A stretch of DNA of 64,000 nucleotides from Amaranthus tricolor (taxonomy: Eukaryota; Streptophyta; Magnoliopsida; Caryophyllales; Amaranthaceae). Shown one piece after another: positions 45,001-55,943 of the stretch (positions are counted from its first letter, which is position 1; every line of letters begins with the position of its first letter). The stretch lies in assembly GCF_026212465.1 (NCBI RefSeq), contig NC_080060.1, forward strand, positions 1,926,635-1,990,634, read 5' to 3'. The notes under the pieces were generated by a model. That model was not told the origin of the DNA and made no database searches. It worked only from the letters and a program-made list of their open reading frames with translations. A program made the position numbers and the translations under genes.

Positions 45001-46639
45001 ATCTTTATTTTTCTTTTGGGTAGTTTTTGGTATGTCTCCTCACATGTAATATGGTTGGAATTGTCAATTTGATGTAACATTGTCTCTTTGTATTCTTGAT
45101 ATTTGGCCCTTGAATTAGCACAACAAATGTTGCACACAAAAACTAAACATAATGTTCTTAAGGCAATTAAATTAAAAAATTTATATGAATATACATGTCC
45201 ACACAAAAATGTACAACAATTTAACGGCATATTCTATAAATATACTTACTAATTCCGTATTTTACCTGTTACTCAAAGTGCTATGCACAAAAATTAAGAA
45301 ATTAATATTTTTGTGATCATTATAACTTTTAAAAAGATTGTGATAAAAAAATTTTAAGGTATGGGTATGAAAAAGGGCCGGGTCAAAATTGACATTAATA
45401 TAGTTGTTTTATTGTCAAAATTAATAATGTAATAAATAATTTAAAACAGTTAAATAAAAAAAATATACGAAATATAATGAAATGAAGTAGGTGTTTAAAA
45501 TGTAGATTATTTAGGACTAAAAAGATTTAATATTAGCACCAAAACATATGAGATTATTTGGTAATTGTGAATAAAGATAGTTTAGCAGTCTAAATGGACT
45601 TTCTTAATCACTTTTGATATGCATAATCTTTTTCCTATATAAAATAATTATCACGAGCAACCAAAGCCATTTACAATTTGTCTTTTATTATTTGAATATT
45701 CCAGATGCAAAAAAAGCCAAATAATTATTTTATACTACTCTGATTTCTGAGCAGATCTGGTTCATTAGTGATGAGATTTCTGATTAAAGCAGATTTTGTG
45801 GATATTATTTTTTTAATCTAATTCTTCACTAATTTCAACGGGCACAAAAAATTGTAGTACTTAACTACTTATCTAAATTCGTATTATAATGGACTAAAGT
45901 CGATATATCTGTGTACTGTGTATACTACCAAAGGTCAACTAAAATTAGCTTTTTTATTAGTCATTATCATCATCGTATTAGTCTTTTTATTAGTGTTAAT
46001 CACTAATAAAGTAAGATTGCATAAAATCGGCCTTCAAATAGCATATTAAGTGCATGAGAGCCGCTTTATGATATTCAGGTTTGAATTAATTAATATACTA
46101 CTCTTTTTATTTTTTAATGTTCTTTTCAATTATTTTTTTCGTAGATTCTAATGTAAACTTTAAAATTAAAGAATATAAATTGTGAGTTTTTTTTATAAAT
46201 TCTAGAGAGTTGAGTTTTGGAAAGTATATATTGAGACGAATCTAACAAAATTTCACATGAATATTTTATTTTTTTTATAGAAGTAGTATATATTAGCAGC
46301 CACTTGGGTGTTTAATTACTAAAATCGACCTGTCTTATTGCGTCTTATTTAGTGAGTGTTTTAGTAAGACCCACCATGCAAAGACATGCTCCATGATTAA
46401 TTATATACTACTGAGAAAGTAAATCTGCCATGATTGTTTTGTGTTCTTTTGGCAAGGAAAGAAAACTAGCTAAATCATATGATAAACTTCCTCACATATT
46501 AAAGGATTTAATTTTTGGTATAAAGTATTTATTAGAAAATTTTGATATAAAATTATAAACTTCTAAAATTATGTATCGTGAATCAGATGAAAATAGAGAA
46601 TGATTAAATGAGACGTAATCTCATCATTCTAAAGGTAAA
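45001..46639. other. AT-rich intergenic region, no gene seen
   Basis: Nothing is recognised apart from AT-rich low-complexity DNA. A minus-strand open frame at 44916-45230 crosses the MITE fragment and has no known domain. Confidence 0.45.
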
Positions 46640-46860
46640 GGACACTCCTAGTATTCCGCACAAAGCAAAGTTCTGATGAGGGGTTTTTTTTCATGAAAGA
46701 TGCGGACAAATCATACCCGTTTCCTCGATGAGGGAGTAAAGAGAGATGTGCGCACTCAAGAAACCCCAGTTGATACCTATGCCTAGTAAATGTCAAACTC
46801 CAAACCTTCTACTCCAGATGTTCTACTCATTGAATCACAAGCAAATTTGGTTGATCTCAT
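46640..46860 (-). mobile_element. Probable tRNA-derived SINE
   Basis: On the minus strand, TTGTGATTCAATGAGTAGAAC resembles an RNA polymerase III A box. About 35 bp later, GGTTTGGAGTTTGACATT resembles a decayed B box (GGTTCGAnnC). A unique-looking body of about 150 bp follows. Length and layout fit a plant SINE head and body. No tail or target duplication was confirmed. Confidence 0.4.
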
Positions 46861-47021
46861 CATTCTAATATGGTTAATTACCGGAGCATTTTTACTCAAA
46901 AAAAAAGATTGATGGAGCATTTATGCGAGCGACAATCTTAATGGAAAAAATTATGTTTGCTACTTTCTTTAAATATGTCTTATTGATCATTTCAATTTTC
47001 TTTGTCTCATTTTCTTATTTA

Positions 47022-47026
<5 letters not shown>

Positions 47027-47098
<72 letters not shown>
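47027..47098. repeat. (TA)n microsatellite
   Basis: About 70 bp of pure TA dinucleotides. Confidence 0.95.
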
Positions 47099-47103
<5 letters not shown>

Positions 47104-47190
47104 ATTTATATATTTCAACTCTCTTTTAGTAAAAATAGGGTAATTTATGATTAAAAATAAAAATTAAATTAAATATGTAAATAAAAATTA

Positions 47191-47581
47191 GGAAAATTTA
47201 CCCAGAATAATCCAACCTATTCACGATTTTCCTACAATAATCCCAACTATCGATTAACCATGAATAATCCGAACTTAGGAGGGTCTTTGCCTTGGGTACA
47301 CTCGGGTGACCTGCTACCTATTGTAGCAAGTCATTTTGAATATAAAAAAAAAGATAAATATTTTAAAAAATGGAAAATTTACCCAGAATAATCCAACCTA
47401 TTTACGATTTTCCTACAATAATCCCAACTATTGACTAAATGCCAGAAAATTACCTGTTGCACAAGAGCAACAACAGCACAGGTTAAGTGAGTCAATAATT
47501 GGGATTATTCTTGGTTAATCGATAGTTGGGATTATTGTAGGAAAATCGTGAATAGATTGGATTATTCTGGGTAAATTTTCC
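47191..47581. mobile_element. Mutator-like foldback MITE with about 70-bp TIRs and a third TIR copy
   Basis: The element is flanked by the 9-bp duplication TAAAAATTA (47182-47190 and 47582-47590). Its TIRs begin GGAAAATTTACCCAGAATAA and remain nearly complementary for about 70 bp, through GATTTTCCTACAATAATCCC to CGATTAACCA. A further copy of the left TIR, in direct orientation, lies at about 47373-47445, so the structure is TIR, spacer, TIR, spacer, inverted TIR. No coding capacity. Confidence 0.85.
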
Positions 47582-47590
47582 TAAAAATTA

Positions 47591-49931
47591 ATTGTACATG
47601 ACACTTTATTATAAGCTGTCTATAAACTTCTTTTACACAAAAGCAGCCATATTTGATCCTTCTTTCTACTCGAGTCGGCTAGCTTCAACTCATCATTCTA
47701 CAATATATTCTACGGTCTACCTCATTTGTTAGATTATACAACAAATGTATTTGCTTATTACCACCGTATAAACATAATTACTTTCACGGTCCTTTTGAAA
47801 TTATACTATATTATAACTTAATTATATATGTCCGAGTTTTTAAGTTATATGGTGCAAATTTAAAAAAACAAATATCATGTTATGAGTCCTAGGCAAATTG
47901 AAAAAAAACTAACCCTCTCTATAAAGGATTTGTTCTGAACTTTAACATGTAATTGAAAAAATAACAAAAATAAACCTTATATATTATAATTATTATTATA
48001 AATATTGACATGCTATATATTTTTTAATTATAAAAGAATACATCATTACAGTTATGATCCTATTCGGTAGAACTAGTTATTGATGGGACGGGACAACGGT
48101 AGAGTAGAATTAAACATGAGGAAAAGGCTTGGAAATTACAAGGAAATTTGTGAACATGAGATTTTATGTGTGGAAAAAAGAAAATAAAAAAAGGTGCAAG
48201 TTTAAGATTGATACCAATTAGGCAATGATTAAGACAAAAAGAGGCAACATTCATGCATCATATTGCACTGCTTCATATATAGTCTATCCCATTAGAGTGG
48301 CTATACTTTCTTTTCATCTATTTTACCGTACACCAAGTGTTGTATGAAATCGTCTCATCTTAAAATGAGACAGGCCTATACAACAAGACTTGTTGTATTG
48401 TAAAATAGATGAAAAGAAAGTATAATATTAACTTTTGATTTTTATTCTAATATCAACTGTTACATTTTTATTTTAATATCAACTCTTATATTTTTATTGT
48501 TATTTAATAATAATGATATTTTACTATCAAGTATAACCATTCATCTCCTTAATAATTGTGTCATGCCAAAATTATACAGCCATGCAAATATCACCAAACA
48601 AATATAATATCTCTTAATAAATTTATCTCATTTTATTTTTGAAAATAACCTTATTTTTTTATACTTTTTATATTTATCTTTTTTATTTAAAAATATTTTA
48701 CTATTTTAACTCATTATTGACTCAATTTATATGGAAAGACGATTGAATTAAATAACTGGCACGCACAATAGGACAAGCTCACATAGTTGATATTTTATAT
48801 TTATCAAGTAAAGAGAGTAAGCAGACATTTAGAAATGACATTTATTATATTGGTCTTGTCATTCCACTATTTTCAAATGAAAATAGTTTCTCATGAGAAA
48901 ATGCAATGTCATCTTCACCAAGTTTACGAAGTATTTATTTATCAAAGATTTAATTACTATTTGAAAATAAATTTGTCCTTAAAGACTTCTATACATTATT
49001 TATATTAGAGGAAAATTAATAGCACACAAATTAAATAAAATTTCATTTTAAAATCAGTTGATAAAACATGTTTAACCCATTAATTAGTTTATATATGTTT
49101 ATTAAGTCTTTAATTTCGATATATGATTACATAAAAATTATTTTTAATTTTTAACAATACTATTTTTGTAATTATTAAGAGTAGTACCCAAAAATGACAA
49201 ACTTGATCGATAGCGAAAGCATTTCAATATGTTCAACAATTCAACTATATATTCAAGCATTTAAGTGTAGTTTCATATTTCCTCCACATATATAGTCTCC
49301 TATAAATATCCTCGCTTACTATTTGTCCTCTTTTGAGGTTAATAAATTAGAAGTACTAACTAAAGGCGTGAAGTCAAAAACTTTAATATAGGGAGGCTAA
49401 AAAAACCAGACTAAATTTTGTTGAATAATTGACAAGCTAGAAAAATAATGTATAAAACAAATTTAAAATATATTTTAACATTTAAATTAAAAATAAAATA
49501 CAAATTACAAGTGATCGATGAATAGTGTTAAAAAATTAATAGAACAATTAATGAATTGGAGGGAGTATTATTGTAAAAATGGATACATTATTAGTTGCCG
49601 CCTCCTTTGTGTTGTCGGTTCTCATCCCTTTTTTATCTTTTCTTTAACTATATCTCTATAACATCTCTCTAAAATAAATTCTCTTCTCATTTAAACAATT
49701 CTTTTGGTTCACTTCAAATCAATAAGGAACCAATATTGTGCGGCTTGACTAATTTTTCAAATGTTAAAAAAGGTTTTAGAATTTAATATAAAGGTAAAAT
49801 TACATCACAAATTTTCAAATAAAACAGTCTTACGGTGAGACTATATTCTATACCATCCTTAAAACATGAAAATCACTTCACGTTTGAATTAGAGTTTACA
49901 AAATAGAGTAGTCATTAGAACATTACAAATA
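47591..49931. other. AT-rich intergenic region
   Basis: No gene is seen. It contains the compact hairpin element at 48302-48424, a Stowaway-like end near 49556, and a CACAAATTTTC family end near 49805. Confidence 0.5.
48302..48424. mobile_element. 123-bp MITE with perfect 25-bp inverted repeats
   Basis: TATACTTTCTTTTCATCTAT (48302 on) continues to 48326 and is mirrored exactly by 48400-48424. Inside lies a second inverted pair, GTTGTATGAAATCGTCTCAT against ATGAGACAGGCCTATACAAC, so the whole folds into a nested hairpin. Confidence 0.65.
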
Positions 49932-51326
49932 TCAAGTACAAGCCTCATTAGCCTTCATAAGAATTTGGGCCTGTCGGGCTGCATCCTTTTTTGAAATTAA
50001 GCCCTGTAAGAAAAGGGCCTTTATTTCCCAGGCCTTATAAGGATAGCCCACTCTAGCATAAGAATTCAACAAGGCAGCGCTTGATTGCTTTAACAGTCTT
50101 TCAAAAGCATTATCAACGTCGTCGTTTCGGTTTGCTGCTTCTAATAATGTCAGATCAAATCTGAACCGTTCAGTTGCTCTTGATCCGAACATCTTTGATA
50201 CCGTTGATCTTTGTGGAACCATCTTTGGCCATTTTTCCTCCCTGCTTCCCCAGTACCTGTAAAGTGTAATTCCAACAAAAATAAGATACAGCGAGTTGCC
50301 TCGGGTGAGTACACTCACTGACTCAGTTCACTCGTGGAAAGCAAACAAGTATTTAAATAAGGGCGCGTTTCTTCGATTAAAAAGTGTGACAATAATTATT
50401 TTTTTTTTGTTGATTTTTTAATTGAATTCTAACCAGTACTTTTTAATTTATCACACAATATAATAAGAAAAAGTGTTTAAAATGGACTTTAACGATAAAA
50501 TAAAATAGTGTCAAGTTTTTTTTATTAATTTTTGACAAGTTTTTCTCTAATAATCATACAATAGTCGAAATGAAAATTTTATTAAACATTTCATAACAGT
50601 TAAGTAGTTAAGTTAATCTACTATCTCAAACAATTACTTTTACAGTTACTATTTCCGATGGATCAAAAATGGCTCAAATCAAGACAAGCTTAAAATTCAA
50701 AAACAAAGCAACACCAAGCTAAGGCTTCTACTTTATCTGTCACATGAAATTTGTAGCACTTGTTTTAATATATCTCATTACTTTATTTTTATTTTAAACA
50801 TAATGCGACCTTATATTTAACTTATATTTAACGCACATTTGTTTTAATGTTTTAATATATGAATAAGATTAAAAAAAAAATAAATTATCGTATAAAAATA
50901 AAAATGACGTTAATCAAATGGGACAGATTAAAATAAAAAAATGCTTGAAAATAGAACGAAGGGAGTATATATACTTCATTTGTTGGATTTCCCCACCAAA
51001 AGCTAGCTATGGGCCTATGGCCTAAGTTTTAGAGTATTTTTGAATTTAAGCTAATGCTTCTATAATGCTATTACAAGAGGGGCTACAGTAAAAACAAAAC
51101 TCGGGCGATTCCACGTAGAATGACTCGGTAACAGGAGATGTGAAATAATGCAGATAAAATAATGGAGAAAGAATGCTTACTGGGGAGTGCATCGTCCAAG
51201 ATGTGTAGTAGCAGTAAATAGAAATCCAGGCCTAGAAGCCATTGAAGGAGAACCAAAGCAACACCATAACATTATGTAAATTAGAAAAACGAGTTGACTC
51301 AGTGAACAAATAGAAGACCTCACCAT
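49932..51326 (-). CDS. Small secreted protein with PDF1-like C-terminal domain
   Basis: Two exons (51181-51326 and 49932-50256, joined GTAAGC...TTACAG) encode 156 residues. I start at the ATG at 51326, the first ATG in frame; the frame is open further only through a GTG. Residues 1-30 form a signal peptide (SLSQLVFLIYIMLWCCFGSPSMA), so the protein is probably secreted. The rest holds CTPQYWGSR, LTLLEAANRNDD, LLKQSSAALLNSYARVGYPY, KALFLQGL and AARQAQILMKANEAC, with Cys46 and Cys155 as a likely conserved pair. From memory this matches the C-terminal domain of PROTODERMAL FACTOR 1, an epidermal cell-wall protein, but without its Pro-rich repeats. Molecular function is not known. A relic mariner transposase lies about 300 bp upstream. 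Confidence 0.75.
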
Positions 51327-51619
51327 TTCGGCCTTTTGCAGATTTCTACACTGACTCAGTACTACTAACTCACTGGGTTCACTCACTTTCTATAAAGCTT
51401 TCATGGTCAGTAAAGTGATGAGATATGGACTACACAGTCTACACTACTCAAATAGAACCAAATAGAAAATATTAAATCAGTATTTTTTTTGGAGGAAATG
51501 AAAAAAAATCTTGTTTATTGTACAGTGCGCTGTGCATTTGTACGTCTTCTTGTCTCAATGTCGCTACTCTTTTAAATTGCTTCTTCCGTGATACTCCAGC
51601 TTATGTGTCCCATTTTCTT

Positions 51620-52456
51620 TTATGGTCAAATCGATGAAAAATGGTTTCACATGAGTAGGGAAACACAAAGGTATTATGTATTTCCTTGGGAAGAGGAAGA
51701 ACTATATAGGTGTGTGCAAAATAAAAATTTCATAGGTAAAGTAATATTTATAGCAGCTGTTGCAAGACCTCAAATTAGTTCTACTGGAGAAGTATTGTGG
51801 AATGAAAAATAGGAATTTTTCCATTCATAGAGACTTATTATGTAATGAGGAGGTCAGAAAACAGACCAGTAGGTACACCACAGTTAAGAGCAATAGCAAA
51901 AGTTACACGAGATGTTCTTCGAGACAAACTAATCAATGAAGTTCTACCAACAATCAGATTGAAATGACCAACAAATGGAATCAAAGATATTTGGATTCAA
52001 CAAGTTAACGCCAAGCCACATATTTTAACAAATGATCAAGCATTCAATGAAGAAGCCAACACAGATGGATTTAACATAAGACTAGTTTGTCAACCGGCAT
52101 CTAGTCCAGATATGAACATCTTAGACTTGGGTTTGTTTAGTGCACTATAATCAATTCAATTCAAGTCATTCCCGAAAGACCTCAATAATTTGATCAAGGC
52201 GGTCAATAATGCATACGACACTTTTGAACCAAAACTTTTGAACTACACGTGGATACAATATCAACTATGCATGATAGAGGTGTTGAAAACTATAGGTGGT
52301 AATAATTACAAGAATCCGCACATTGGAAAACAAAGATTGGACAGGTTGGGTATGTTGCCTAGAAAATTAGAAATTCCGCAAGAACTTAAAGATGCAGCAC
52401 ATCAATTTTTATCTCATGGTATATTTAATCTCAATGATCTTCCACAAGATGATTGA
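51620..52456 (+). pseudogene. Mariner-like (MLE) transposase, truncated and broken
   Basis: This is the C-terminal two-thirds of a plant mariner-like transposase, the enzyme that cuts and pastes the element at TA sites. Visible blocks in order: IDEKWF (first catalytic Asp), FIGKVIFIAAVARPQ, the second catalytic block IQQVNAKPHI, CQPASSPDMNILDLGLFSAL (third Asp), and QLCMIEVLKTIGGNNYKNPH. The family reads DNARPH at the second block, so the catalytic Asp has become Val (codon 52004-52006). A one-base deletion near 51808 shifts frame. A TGA at about 51965 and a TAA at about 52148 interrupt it. The N-terminal DNA-binding part is missing. It is dead. Confidence 0.85.
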
Positions 52457-53717
52457 AATTAATTATCAATATGTAGACATGGATTAACACCCTTATATTT
52501 TTGAATCACAAGGGTTGTCTAACTTTAGTTAAGTAGACATTTTCTAAATCATTACAATGTTATGTAATGGATCAACATTTTGTAAAGGAAAGAATATTTA
52601 TGACAACCTTTTGTAACTATGAACTTATGCACACCTCTCCATTTAGTCATTGAGGTGGTTATTACACACAAAAATCTAATCAAGTTAAACATCATTAATC
52701 AATCCATGTTTCACTTGTGTACGTTTATTTAACTCTCAAATTTAATGTTTAACATCATTTGAAATTGTGCAAATGTAAGTATTTCAGCGTCATCTTAGTG
52801 CTTGAAACGACATTGAGATAAAAAACATTGACCATTGCCAAATCAGTAACTTTATTAAGTTTCAGCCTCATACTAAGAAATTGGTGTGGCAATAAAACAA
52901 CATCAGATGGCAAGTTATAAATATGTTAATATCTCATGCTCATGTCAAGTCATCTAAGGTGGCAATGAAACACATTACAATATACACATTTCATCAGACA
53001 AATAACAAACATCATTGAAAAAGCAGATAAGTATGGGACACACTACATAGCATAGCCAACAAGACAACATTTTCCAACAGCATAAATATCATCATAAATA
53101 ATTAAATAAAAGTTAGAATGTTCACACGGATTGTCGTCTTGCGTGGCCGCTTTGGTTTAGGTTCTATCTTCTCAAATAATGCATAATCCTCCTCATCTGG
53201 TAAACCGTAGTACCAAGGTGGGGGTTCTTGTTCAGAATCACCAAGAGAATTTAATTTCCCACAGTTCAAATAATAATGATCATACCACGAACCAAAGATA
53301 TTTTCATATTTCATAAATTCTCTTTGGACATCAATGAGTCGGGCGATTTTTCCTTTGTTTCATCTCCAAAGGCAACAAAGCAACGTATTCTTATGTAGCA
53401 ATAAAAACAGAACAGAGGAAGTAGACATAATAAAAATCTGATTAAAATTAATAGACATGATAAAATATTGATCAAAAATCAACCATTTACATTAGTTTAA
53501 GATAACATCAAACTACAGCGAAATTGATCACTATTAAAATAGACAGAATAAAAAACTGATCAACATTAATAGACATAATAAAAAACTGATCAAAATTCAA
53601 CCATTTGCATTACTTTAACATAACTACAAACTACAGCAAAACAGATCAAACTCAATAAACCAAGAAACACAACATTTCAGCCTCAAAAGGATAGGAAAAA
53701 TCTGATCACTATTAAAA
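52457..53717. other. Intergenic region downstream of the mariner relic
   Basis: It contains one unidentified open frame on the minus strand (53102-53314). From about 53400 to 53640 lie short degenerate repeats of AAAAACTGATCAACATTAATAG type. Nothing else is seen. Confidence 0.4.
53102..53345 (-). CDS. Possible exon or ORF of unknown function
   Basis: An open minus-strand frame of 70 codons from an ATG at 53314 extends upstream as RLIDVQREF to about 53350. It is acidic and aromatic-rich (MKYENIFGSWYDHYYL, PPPWYYGLPDEEDYALF) with a basic end (KPKRPRK). Composition is more protein-like than the surroundings. I recognise no family. It could belong to a transposon or be a relic exon. Confidence 0.25.
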
Positions 53718-54460
53718 GACATAAGAGTACAACAGAGAAGATCGAAATCAAAAAAAAAAAATCAACATAAAAACAACATGCAAGATTATCATAAATGAAA
53801 ACAGATCAGGTCAAGTACTAAAACCAAATCATGATTTTCAGATTAAAAACAAATCAAAGAGATAATAAAAAAAACATAATCAAAATCATAATTAGATAAA
53901 AAAAAACATGACATAAGACAACAACAGAGCAGATGGATATAAAAAAAAAAACCAACATAAAAACAACATGCCAGATTATCATAAATGAAAACAGATCAAG
54001 TAAAGTAGTACAAAAAGATCATAATTTTCGGATTAAAACCAAATCACAGAGATAATCCAAAAAAAAAACATTATCAAAATCAAAATCAGATCAAAATAAA
54101 CATGACATAAGACTACAAAAGAGCACATCGAAATCAAAAAAACAATCAACATAAAAACAATATGTAAGATTATCATAAATGAAAACAGATCGAGTAAAGT
54201 ACTAAAATTAGATCATGATTTTCGGATTAAAAACAAATCAAAAAAATTAAGATTATCATAAATGAAAACAGTAATGATATAAGACTACAACACAGCAGAT
54301 CAAAATCAAAAAAAAAATCAACATAAAAACAACAGTAAGATTATCATAAATGAAAACAGATCAGGTAAAGTACTAAAAGCAGATCTTGATTTTCGGATTA
54401 AAAAAAATCAAAGAGATAGTAAAAAAAAAAAAAACAATTAAAATCAAAATAAACCAAAAA
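53718..54460. repeat. Tandem array of about four 170-195-bp units
   Basis: The anchors GACATAAG at 53718, 53910 and 54104 and GATATAAG at 54275 mark unit starts. Each unit then has an A-rich run, CAACATAAAAACAACATG, AGATTATCATAAATGAAAAC, a TCATGATTTTCGGATT-like block and another A-rich run. Copies differ by substitutions and by variable poly-A length. It is extremely A-rich on this strand. Confidence 0.8.
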
Positions 54461-54844
54461 CCAGAACCAAGAGTAAAAAGACCATACCGGATGATGATTA
54501 AACCGAAATAGATCATGATTATATCAAAATAGATGAAAGCAAAGAGTATAAAGACTATACCAGAACCAACAGGATTAAATCGAAAAACCCAGATCTAATG
54601 CAAAACCAAATACAAAACCAAAGAAAATCAAATCCCTATTTCGTGAACGATTAGTACTTATTAGAGAAAGAATTAAAATCAGATACAAAGCCAAAGAATT
54701 AAAATCAGATCCAAAGCCAAAGAATTTGTTCTGAGAATTGTGAGGAAAAATATTACTATCATCGACAATTTTAAAAATTACAATTTTTAAATGATACGAT
54801 CTCATAATAATATTATTTCTATTGGGTTGGTTGCCTAACATTTA

Positions 54845-55159
54845 CGGCCCGTTTGGTAGATGGTAATAAACGATGGTAATGGAAATGAAAAACTAGTGTA
54901 ATTTTAGTTGAAAAATCTTTTGGCTACCTTGATGGCCATGCTTGTCCAACTTCTATCATCTCATTTTATTCATAAAGTTCATTCCAATGCATTACCATTG
55001 AGAGATGTGGTATTAGATGGTAATAGAAATTTATAAATAAAAAAACTTTTTTGTGATCAAAGTTTCATTACCATGTGAATGATATGGAACTTTTGATGAA
55101 ATTTTACACTATAAATCATTCCCATTACCACAATTTAATACCACTAACCAAATGGACCA
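54845..55159. mobile_element. PIF/Harbinger (Tourist-like) MITE
   Basis: The 315-bp element is flanked by TTA on both sides (54842-54844 and 55160-55162). The ends are inverted: GGCCCGTTTGGTAGATGGTA on the left, and TGGTCCATTTGGTTAGTGG on the minus strand at the right. The TTA duplication and GGCCC-like TIR support Harbinger. The interior is non-coding. Confidence 0.65.
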
Positions 55160-55297
55160 TTAGTATATAAAAGCTATCACTTATTACAATTTTAGAAAGA
55201 TCAATTAGAAAAATGAGCAAATTATATTGGTATGTTTATGATAAGACAATCTCATAAGATGAGCTGAATAAAAATACTAGGACTACTCTCTTGGTCT

Positions 55298-55302
55298 TAG
55301 TC
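55298..55302. repeat. Target-site duplication TAGTC of the broken copia element
   Basis: TAGTC precedes the LTR at 55303 and recurs at 61070-61074 after the other LTR, fixing the ends of the element. Confidence 0.9.
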
Positions 55303-55583
55303 TGTTAATGGAAGCCATGGTAGTGGCATTGCAAGAACCGAAATTAGTGAAGAAGAAGGAAAGAATATTGCATTTATTATTTGTGTGTAAAAGCTATCAC
55401 CAAGAAAAATAAAGGTAGTCTATATATACAAGGAATAGTTGCTTGTCATACTCCTACACTACGCAAAAGAGAATAGGACAAAATTACAAAACAAACTTTT
55501 GTTACAAAAAGCTGAAAGTGGTTATTGCAAATAACCATTATACAGAAGGGTGGAGAATTATAATGCTCGTGATATATTTATCA
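55303..55583 (-). repeat. 3' LTR of the broken copia element
   Basis: 281 bp. On the minus strand it starts TGATAAATATATCACG and ends CATTAACA. It is preceded on the minus strand by the polypurine tract GAGGGGGGA (55584-55592). It lacks about 20 bp present in the other LTR. Confidence 0.9.
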
Positions 55584-55592
55584 TCCCCCCTC

Positions 55593-55938
55593 AAACTTGG
55601 GAGGGGTATACATGCCAAGTTTGTGGAGAAGAGTGAAAAACTGAGTAGACGGGAGGATTTTAGTGAAGACATCAGCAAGTTGAGAAGTGGTAGGAAGATA
55701 AGTCAATTGTAGGAGACCTTCCATAACTTTTTCGCGGGTGAAGTGGCACTCGGCTTTAATGTGTTTTGTACGCTCATGGTAAACTGGATTCTGAGCAATA
55801 TGAAGAGAAGACATGTTATCACAGTGTAAAGTGACAGGCTTAAGATTAGTGACACCAAGATCTTCTAACAAACGAACAACCCAAACAGCGGAAGTAGTGG
55901 CCATTCTTATATTCGGCCTCTTAAGATGATTTAGAAAC
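55593..55938 (-). pseudogene. RNase H C-terminal part of the broken copia element
   Basis: The minus-strand frame holds the end of RNase H: TLHCDNMSSLHIAQNPVYH, then HIKAECHFTREKV, then ADVFTKILPSTQF. The upstream half of the domain is cut off by the solo LTR inserted at 55944. The remaining upstream part lies beyond 56756. Confidence 0.85.
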
Positions 55939-55943
55939 AGTAG
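55939..55943. repeat. Target-site duplication AGTAG of the solo LTR
   Basis: AGTAG at 55939-55943 and 56752-56756 flanks the solo LTR exactly. Confidence 0.88.
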
